Source of the DNA: Locusta migratoria
Taxonomy: Eukaryota > Arthropoda > Insecta > Orthoptera > Acrididae
NCBI GenBank assembly: GCA_026315105.1
Contig: CM048744.1
Location: 837,444,094-837,508,093, forward strand
Direction: 5' to 3'
DNA length: 64,000 nt
Positions within the stretch are counted from its first letter, which is position 1, and each line of letters starts with the position of its first letter. The notes beneath the pieces were generated by a model, which saw only the letters and a program-made list of their open reading frames with translations, had not been told where the DNA came from and made no database searches. The position numbers and the translations under genes are program-made. Positions 57,467 through 64,000 of this stretch are shown piece after piece.

Positions 57467-58375
57467 TTCAAGTGCCTGGCAGAGGGTTCATCGAACCACC
57501 ATTATACTATTTATCTTCCATTCCATTCTCGAATAGCGCACGGGACGAAAGAAAACCTGAATCTCTCCGTTCGAGCTCCGATTTCTCGTATTTTATTCTG
57601 ATGCTCATTTCTACCTATGTAAATGGGAGTCAACAATATATTTTGGCATTCGGAGGAGAATTTTCGCGATTGGAGTTTCGTAAGTACCCCACGCCGCAGC
57701 GATAAGCGCCGTTGTTGTAATGATGCCCATCCCAGATCCTGTATCATTTCCATAACGCTGTCTCCCCTGTATCGCGACAATACGAAACGAGCTGCCCTTC
57801 TTTGGACTCTTTCGATGTCCTCTGTCAAACACACCTGATAAGGATCCCATACTGGGCAGCAATAGCCCAAAAATGGACGGACAAGCGTAGTGTATGCAGT
57901 TTCTTTTGTAGTTCTGTTGCATGTTTTAAGGGTTCTGCCAATAAAACGCGGTCTCTGGTTCGCCTTTCCTACGGCATTATCTACATGTAGTATCCAGTTT
58001 AAGTCTAAAGTAATAGTAATTCCTAGGTATTTTGTGGTGTTTCCGACCTTCACTTTGGATTGATTTATCTTGTAAAGAAAGTTTAACGGATTTCTTTTCG
58101 TACTCATGTGGATGACTTCACACTTCTCATTATTTCGAGTCAATTGCCAAGTTTAACACCATAATGATATCTTATTCATATCGTTCTGCAGTTGGTTTTG
58201 ATCTTCAGGTGATTTTAGTAGACGGTAAATGACGGAGTCATCTGCAAAAAACCTAAGAGAGCTACTTAGATTTTGTCCCAAATCGTTTATGTAGATAAGG
58301 AACAGCAGAGGACCAATAACACTACCCTGTGGAATGCCCGATATCGGAATCGATTTTCGAACCCTTGTCGACAGC
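57467..58375 (-). mobile_element. CR1/jockey-like LINE (family J), 3' part
   Basis: 58422-58153 reads IPISGIPQGSVIGPLLFLIYINDLGQNL and SLRFFADDSVIYRLLKS with the FADD box. 58143-57511 is open for 210 codons with MSTKRNPLNFLYKINQSKVK, GYCCPVWDPYQVCLTEDIE and the NEHQNKIREIGARTERF end. One frame break (near 58150) separates them. It ends about 108 bp before the host exon. Confidence 0.9.
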
Positions 58376-58422
58376 AAGTACATAGTGATGATACAAACAA
58401 ACGTTATCCTGCAACGTAACAT
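57511..58422 (-). pseudogene. Family J reverse transcriptase, best-preserved copy
   Basis: Two long minus-strand frames cover motif B (GIPQGSVIGP), motif C (FFADDSVI) and the thumb and C-terminal region; motif A is beyond the 5' truncation. The catalytic aspartates of FADD are present. Only one frameshift or stop near 58150 separates the frames, so this is a young copy. The tail residues are AIREWNGR. Confidence 0.85.
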
Positions 58423-58482
58423 GGTTACAGAGTGAGCTCCACACCTGACTTTGTGCTAAGGCTGGATGGCGTTGTGTTGCAG

Positions 58483-58647
58483 GATGAGGGCTGGAAGCTG
58501 AACCGCACCAACTACTACCAGGAGGGGTGGCTGGCGACGGGCAACGTGCGCGGCATCGTCGGCGTCACCTTCACCACCTCCCACTGCAAGAAGGCCGGGG
58601 ACTTCCCGCTGCGCACCAACTACAACCTGCGCGGACACCGATCAGAG
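58483..58647 (+). CDS. Tusp: Internal coding exon of a Tubby-like protein 4 (TULP4/Tusp) orthologue
   Basis: This 165-bp exon encodes 55 residues in phase 0 at both ends. It lies between an acceptor (AG at 58481-58482, after gttgtgttgc) and a donor (GTAGG from 58648); a branch-like ctgac sits about 35 nt before the acceptor. The residues YYQEGWLATGN, VGVTFTTSHC and NYNLRGHRSE match, from memory, the N-terminal segment of TULP4/Tusp that leads into the WD40 repeats. The family has WD40 repeats, a SOCS box and a C-terminal tubby domain, and is thought to act as a cullin-RING ligase adaptor. GC content is much higher than in the flanks. The preceding exon with the start codon and the following WD40 exon were not recognised here. 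A CR1/jockey-like LINE ends about 108 bp upstream and a mariner begins 168 bp downstream. I am sure of the family and less sure of the Drosophila symbol. Confidence 0.9.
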
Positions 58648-58815
58648 GTAGGCCTAGGCGCGCGCGAACCAACCCCACCAGGGAGGCCACAGCAATTCTC
58701 TAGCACTGCCGATTACAACACGATCGGCAGCCGACACGAGTTAAAAGTGCCACTGTCATCACTAATACTGTTCAGCCCTGCAACAGATAGTTACACCACA
58801 ATATAATGCGGAATA

Positions 58816-59477
58816 CGAGGCGAGTTCCGTTTGGTTATATAAACCAAACGTGAACAGATACAGAAAAAATATTTATTGTATAAAAATCTACAACTTTTCA
58901 ACTACTTTTCTGCATAACTTCCGAATTTTGTAGGCACTTATAGCGTGGCACAAGTTTTTGTGTGCCTTCTTCATAGGTTTCCGCCTGTGTATTCAACCAT
59001 GTGGTAACATGTTCTTTCAGCTCATCGTCGTTGGAGTGTTGACCACTAAGGACAGATTTTAGGTGTAAGAAGAGATGAAAGGAGTTTTCTTTTTCCCTTC
59101 ATGTTACCGCTCGACCTCACAAGGCGAATGTAACCAAACAACTCTTACGGGAATTTCACTGGGACGTGTTTGATCATCCTCCGTTCAGCCTCGTTCCAGC
59201 GACTTACTTCTTACCTATCCATGGTGGTCAACACTTCAGCAATGATGACGAGCTGAAAGAACATGTTACCACATGGATGAATACACAGGCGGCAACCTTC
59301 TACGAAGAAGGCATCCAAAGACTTCTGCCACGCTATGACAAAGGACTACAAAATTTCGGAAGCTATGTAGAAAAATAGATTAATAGTTGTATATTTTTGT
59401 ACAATAAATATTTTTTCTGTATCTGTACACGTTTGTTTTATATAACCAAACGGAACTTATTTTGTGGACATACCTCG
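58816..59477. mobile_element. Inverted-duplicate mariner (two 3' ends head to head)
   Basis: TA (58814-58815), then cgagg; mirrored at cctcg, then TA (59478-59479). The left arm, about 58816-59050, is a reverse mariner 3' end. The right arm, about 59110-59477, is a forward one. Both encode the same transposase C-terminus. It lies 168 bp after the exon, inside the intron. Confidence 0.87.
59130..59378 (+). pseudogene. Mariner transposase C-terminus
   Basis: HWDVFDHPPFSLVPATYFLP corresponds to the family HPPYSPDL-PSD-hLF motif, with the last catalytic aspartate absent. It is followed by GGQHFSNDDELKEHVTTWMN, FYEEGIQRLLPRYDKGLQNF and GSYVEK before the stop at 59376. The left arm repeats HSNDDELKEHVTTW in reverse with frameshifts. 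Confidence 0.87.
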
Positions 59478-59582
59478 TATTAAACAAAACAAAAAAAAAG
59501 TGTGGCTCATGAAAAATTAATAACTGGTTGTAATAATTCTTTTGTCAAGAAAAGAAAAAAAATATTTATTCTTTTTTTTTTT

Positions 59583-61232
59583 AATTGAAAAGTAGTCTGT
59601 TGCGAATCGTAATATGTACTACTTTTGAACGCGTTTCGCGCTTTTGGCGCATCATCAGAACACTCAGAAACAGTTGGGCGGCATTAGTTGGTGTAAAAGC
59701 ACACGATTCTCAGCATTTTGGACTGGACAAAATCACATCAGCGTTGTGATGGATAGGTTTGCATTCAGAGAATGAATATCTATACATTACATGAGCAAAC
59801 GTTACTATAGTCTATTCACCGAGAGCTGGGACGAAACATAAACAGTATCACGTGGGCGACTACGCTCGTTTCCAGCGAAAGCATTCGGTGTTCACGTGAT
59901 ATGTAGGGGTGTGCAAAATCCTTGGCGCACGCTTTGCAGCTGGTGGCGTTGGCTGGCTGCTGAGCTGACGTCACAGCGAACCTTGAGAAACCTGGGCAAC
60001 AATGTAACGAAACAACGTGTAAAATAAAACACAGGCGGCATTGAAGATTCAAAGCCAGTTTTCATTCGGGTTTCTAACAAAACGTTCCATTCCAACAAAA
60101 TCAGTTTTCAATAACAACATAAGTAATAATAATGTTAATGGACAACGAAACAAGGTTTACTCTGTCGAACTTGAACTGTTTTCATTGAGGTTTATAACAA
60201 ATCCTCTCTCTCCTCTTTAATGCCGTGTAATTTCCACATTTGGATTTCAAATTTTTCTACCACATGGAGGACGCACTTGTTCCAATCTTCTGCAGTATCT
60301 GTTCTTACTGCTTCTTCTAGCAGTTCTTTAACTTCCGGCATTTTGAATGTTTTGTTTTTCGCTGCAACGTAGACTTTGTTTATGGCCCACACTACCTCGG
60401 TGGCGTTTAATTCACAGTGGTGTGGGGGAATTCTAAGAACAGTTTGCCCTGCATTCTTCGCCATTTCATCTCTTGTGTATTCTTTATGTGCTGTTCTGCG
60501 ATTTTTAACTATATGTAAAAGTTCTTTCTTCAACATACTGTGTTCAAAATAGATATTTTTAGATTTTAGCCATTCTCATATTTCGTTCTTATTGGAATCA
60601 GCATTGAGAACTTGTTCTTTTCTACGAGAACATCTTGAAACCACTTCTGGAAGGTTTCGGCGCACATCTCACCATGATAGTCACCACTTTTCTTGGATTC
60701 GAAAGTCCACAAACATTCTTCAACAAACGCTGTTTTGCTGCCAATGTGTGCGGTAATCAGACGTTTCCCTTTACCTGATACGCCTTTGCTTCCGGTGGAT
60801 AATCCGGACAGAAACGCTTGTTTTCAGGACTTTATGGTGTCATCTTCCCAGACGTTACTTCGGGTATGAACTTAAAAGATCCCGTTGTACAACACGCACT
60901 AACGACCTCATACCTATAACTGAGACGTCCACGCTGCCTTGTACACCCCTCGACGGCAGCGCTGTGGTCACGCACCTTGCCGTGTTTACAGTACGTCTCT
61001 CGTTTCGTTGAATGGAGTATAGGTGGACAGCTGATAGTCAACCTGTTTATGTAATGTATCTATATTCATACTGTGAACGTGGACCTATCCATCACAACGC
61101 TAGGCATCGTGTGCTTTTACAGCAATTAATAATGTCCAGCTGTTTTTAAGTGTTCTGATGATGCGCTAAATGCGCGAAACGCGTTAAAAAGTAATAAATA
61201 TTATAATTTGCTACAGAGAGTACTTTTCAATT
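59583..61232 (-). mobile_element. IS630/Tc1-type DNA transposon with TIRs of about 90 bp
   Basis: attgaaaagtagtctgttgc at the left and attgaaaagtactctctgta at the right (minus strand). The repeats also share acgcgtttcgcgc and gcgcatcatcagaacac. Length is about 1.65 kb with a broken transposase inside. Confidence 0.87.
60192..60840 (-). pseudogene. IS630-type transposase (DDE), catalytic and C-terminal part
   Basis: 60536-60192 is open: LRIPPHHCELNATEVVWAIN with the catalytic Glu in ELNATE (family LPPYHCELNPIEL-W), then KTFKMPEVKELLEEAVRTDT and EDWNKCVLHVVEKFEIQMWK. Upstream, in a broken frame (60830-60600), GKGKRLITAHIGSKTAFVEE and SKKSGDYHGEMCAETFQKWF match the strand region before the second Asp. 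Such proteins are widespread in insect genomes. Confidence 0.83.
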
Positions 61233-62723
61233 CAAATATGTATTCACTGTTGCTACACCGGGCCAGCGAACTTTGTAGTAACGTATACAAAATTATTTAC
61301 GTTAGTGTGTTCTCCCCTGTGCACCGTCTTTTCACCTTAGACTTGCTTAACATTTTTTAGGTGGTGTTTTCTCATATTTAGTAGAGTTTGGAATTTTATC
61401 TTTGAAATATTTTCCTTGTCTATCAACTTTTACGTCAGGTACGACTTTCCTCTGAGAACACTTCACTGCTTCAATAGGAAGAAGTAAAGGCAGGTACTCA
61501 GTCCACATCAAACCAGTAGAGGGCACAAATTGGTTTAACATCAGCAGATGTGCAACACAGAGACAAACAAACAAATTAAGTTTTCTCTGCCCAAGAGCAT
61601 AATGAATAGTATAGTGTTACGAATTTATAAATTGTATTGGTTGACAGCACATAAGCACGAGAGCACTCATATGAAATTGTCTAATTTCGCAGGTGGGAGA
61701 AGGGGTAGAAAGACCTGAGGCTATCAAGAATTTTTCATTGTTTTAGGGAGTCATATAAAAAGTTCCATCTGTGACTCTAACAACTATTTTCTACAGCTGA
61801 AATAATAACTTTTAAGTATTTTATTGGAAGGAAGTCAACTGATAGCAACAGGAGTGGGGAGGGGAGGGGGGTACAGGTAGCCCACGATGGGTACAGACAC
61901 CCATGCGTAAAACACTTAAGCAGCTGTATGACACAATTAAGTTAATTTCATTCATTTCAATGAGATTATTGTCATCAGACACATTGATCCATTCAGATGA
62001 ACGTCAGTAAAACTGCTGAGCTTCGCTTTAATTGAGGAAACACTTTCACACGAGTTTGATGTACTACACATTTGCCTAGTAGAGACTCTAGCAGCCATGC
62101 GAAACAATTGCTAGAACCTGTCTCAAGAGAAGTGTTCGAAAACAATTAGATATTTTCGCTGAAAATCACTGACCTCCAACTGAATTTCATAAAGTGTACT
62201 TAGAACGTCGACTATAAAAGAAGTAACAAAAATTCCTAAGTCATTTTCAAATTCTTATAGTACACTTACAAAGATTAACTCTGTATAAAAATTCGCCAAA
62301 CTGTTCTGACAATGATTCATTTCGAATATTTATTTCATTTATAAGCAGTGCAACATTCGATAAATTTGCAGATGATCTTTGTAAGAGTTGTCTTATCTAC
62401 AATATCAGTGTGCTATTAAAATCCAAAACTGAACTCAAGATATTATGCCTTACGGCAGCCCAATATACTCATTTCCCTTCTTTCCCTATTCCTTCTCCCT
62501 GTAGAAGTCAATTACATAACATGAAATAGTTCTTTACATGTAAATGAATCACCTGTTTTTCCAGTCAAATTTCAACCAGCGGAAAAATGATCCTGCCGGA
62601 ACTCAGAAAAGGCGAATATGTTCTCTGACACAAAAATGTGGAACCAGCTGCCTCAATCCTCATTCCGATTTCCTCACCAAACATTTTGGCATGCGAACAT
62701 ATTCGCGCACCTTTAGCGCATCT
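61233..62723. other. No gene recognised
   Basis: A short minus-strand frame at 61574-61347 (LMWTEYLPLLLPIEAVKC) looks slightly protein-like, but I know no match. There is a G-rich run at 61855-61872. The remainder is AT-rich. Confidence 0.35.
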
Positions 62724-63787
62724 TCTAATATATAAAGCAGAGTGTCCGTATGTTTGTACGTGTTGCATACAAATCTATAGTTTTGTTGCAATCTTTACGA
62801 CATTTTGTACACGTAAGCTTCAATCCATGAGCACGGTCGCCGTAATTGTAAGAATCACATACGATATATAGTTCACGAGATATGACGTCATAAACAATGA
62901 GATGCGCGAAAAACTACTGTATTTTGCGACAATGCTGCTCATTTTCTCCTAAACCATTGGACCGATTTCAACCAAATTTGGTACACATATTCCTTACTGC
63001 TGCTGCACAATTGCTGTACGAGTACGAACCAGATACAACACATGGGTCAGGAGATATAACACCATAAACGATAGGAGTTTCAAGAAACTGACACATAATG
63101 CGGCGAGACTTTATAAATACACTATATGAGGACGACAGTACTTAGCGACTTGCGACAAACTTTAAACATAATTTCAGACCTTTATTAAACTTTTTATCGC
63201 TGACAACATCAAAATACTGAAAGGAAAAAAGTTTGTCACTTACTACTTTCTGCTGTTCATGGACTAAAACTACGGCATTCGGTATAACGTTACAATTTAT
63301 AATTTCTACGCTACAAACTGTAGCCGCAGAAATTTTTTTAGACAGTATACACGCATACAGCTGAATGTACCTTCGAAATTGTATCACAATACGAGCACAT
63401 AAACAGTTACGTTTATGGAAAATCACCCCATCACGCACGAAATTTTAATCTACTACTTCTTTACTAGTAACTGTTTCGCAACAGGTTTTACAGGCATACA
63501 GCACTTTTAGAAATGAAAATATACCTGAAAAATTATACAATAGTACAGAATATAACTCAATAAATATGAGACAGTACATTTGTATTTTGTTTACTATCTT
63601 CCTTTGTTTGGATACAGCACTTATAATTTTGTACATTATGCAAGACAGCGTTATTTCTTTTCTGCTTATAAATGTAGCATGTTTTTAGAAAATAGGAGAT
63701 GGACAGAGAGAGAAGGGATAGGAGAAGTACTAACTGGAGCCAGGAATAAATAAATAAATACCCGGACAACGCCGGGTATTAAGTTAG
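62724..63787 (+). mobile_element. Non-autonomous Helitron-like element
   Basis: It starts tctaatatataaagcagagt and ends with hairpin cccggacaacgccggg (63761-63776), then tattaagTTAG. It shares the aaccattggaccgatttcaa block with the other two copies. About 1.06 kb; no helicase. Confidence 0.8.
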
Positions 63788-63840
63788 TAACTTCGTAAAT
63801 ACTTTGTCGTCTCACTGTCAGTGTCTATATATGTCTCTAA

Positions 63841-64000
63841 AAAAAAATGTTCAAATGTTTGTTAAGCTTAAGGGACTTAACTACGGGGTCATCAGTCCCT
63901 GAACTTACAAACTACTTATGAACTACCTACAACTAAGGACGGCACAAATATCCATGCCCGAGGGGGGATCGAACCCCCGACCGTAGTGGCCGTGCAGACC
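63841..64000 (-). mobile_element. SINE-1, cut by the window end
   Basis: Reverse SINE: aaaaaaatgttcaaatgttt tail, ggggtcatcagtccctgaac core, gggggatcgaacccccg box B. The tRNA-like head runs out of the window. Confidence 0.93.

Noticed and set aside
58648..58803. Continuation of the host reading frame beyond the exon
   Set aside because: The frame stays open for about 50 codons, but a strong GTAGG donor lies at the point where family similarity stops, and the following residues do not resemble TULP4/Tusp.
1..64000. An operon, prophage, defence island or other prokaryote-like system
   Set aside because: Spliced exon structure, tRNA-derived SINEs, LINEs and mariner elements show eukaryotic DNA. 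No clusters of adjacent intact genes exist.

Overview
This window is eukaryotic genomic DNA from an insect with a large, repeat-rich genome. The tRNA-derived SINE families, the abundant RTE-type LINEs and the many mariner/Tc1, Helitron-like and MITE copies fit Orthoptera (locust or grasshopper) best. A related polyneopteran cannot be excluded by eye, and I do not name a species. There is nothing bacterial or plasmid-like here.

Host content is very sparse. One coding exon is convincing: 58483-58647 on the + strand, 165 bp, phase 0/0, with a 3' splice site in front and a 5' splice site behind. Its 55 residues match the N-terminal part of the Tubby-like protein 4 family (vertebrate TULP4, Drosophila Tusp). 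The simplest reading is that the sequence around it is intron of that gene, inflated by transposable elements. I did not find the neighbouring exons. Three GC/CpG-rich blocks (29340-29810, 47260-47640, 52990-53200) stand out from the AT-rich background and could be host regulatory DNA.

Layout: 1-1.0 kb, truncated Tc1-like element; 2.4-3.9 kb, a nearly complete mariner-like element with long inverted repeats; 4.3-4.6 kb, a LINE/mariner chimera; 5.3-7.3 kb, two copies of an unnamed small TIR element plus SINEs; 7.4-11.0 kb, a long RTE LINE; 11-12 kb, Helitron and LINE debris; 13-15.2 kb, SINEs, a hairpin MITE and a second RTE-type LINE; 15.9-16.9 kb, Helitron-like element; 17-21.5 kb, LINE fragments, a SINE and a TA microsatellite; 22.2-23.3 kb, CR1/jockey-like LINE; 24-29.3 kb, SINEs, the third copy of the small TIR element, a Tc1 fragment, a hairpin MITE and a second Helitron; 29.3-32.5 kb, GC island, pyrimidine tract, mariner fragment, hairpin MITE and RTE 5' region with two SINEs; 33-38.5 kb, SINEs, two hairpin MITEs and an RTE LINE; 39.8-42.1 kb, CR1/jockey-like and RTE LINEs; 43.9-45.5 kb, tRNA-like SINEs, a deleted mariner and a young SINE; 47.9-49.5 kb, Tc1-like element carrying a palindromic SINE pair; 50.9-52.3 kb, LINE fragment and a giant hairpin MITE; 53.2-56.2 kb, RTE pieces and a Tc1-like element split by a LINE; 56.3-58.4 kb, LINE copies; 58.48 kb, host exon; 58.8-61.2 kb, inverted-duplicate mariner and an IS630-type element; 62.7-63.8 kb, third Helitron; 63.84 kb to the end, a SINE.

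No mobile-element gene here looks intact; every transposase or reverse transcriptase reading frame I followed has a frameshift, stop, truncation or changed catalytic residue. The most useful observations are the host exon, the small TIR family with a shared reading frame, and several insertion junctions with target-site duplications that record the order of events. I did not find a convincing new defence, CRISPR-like or operon-like system.
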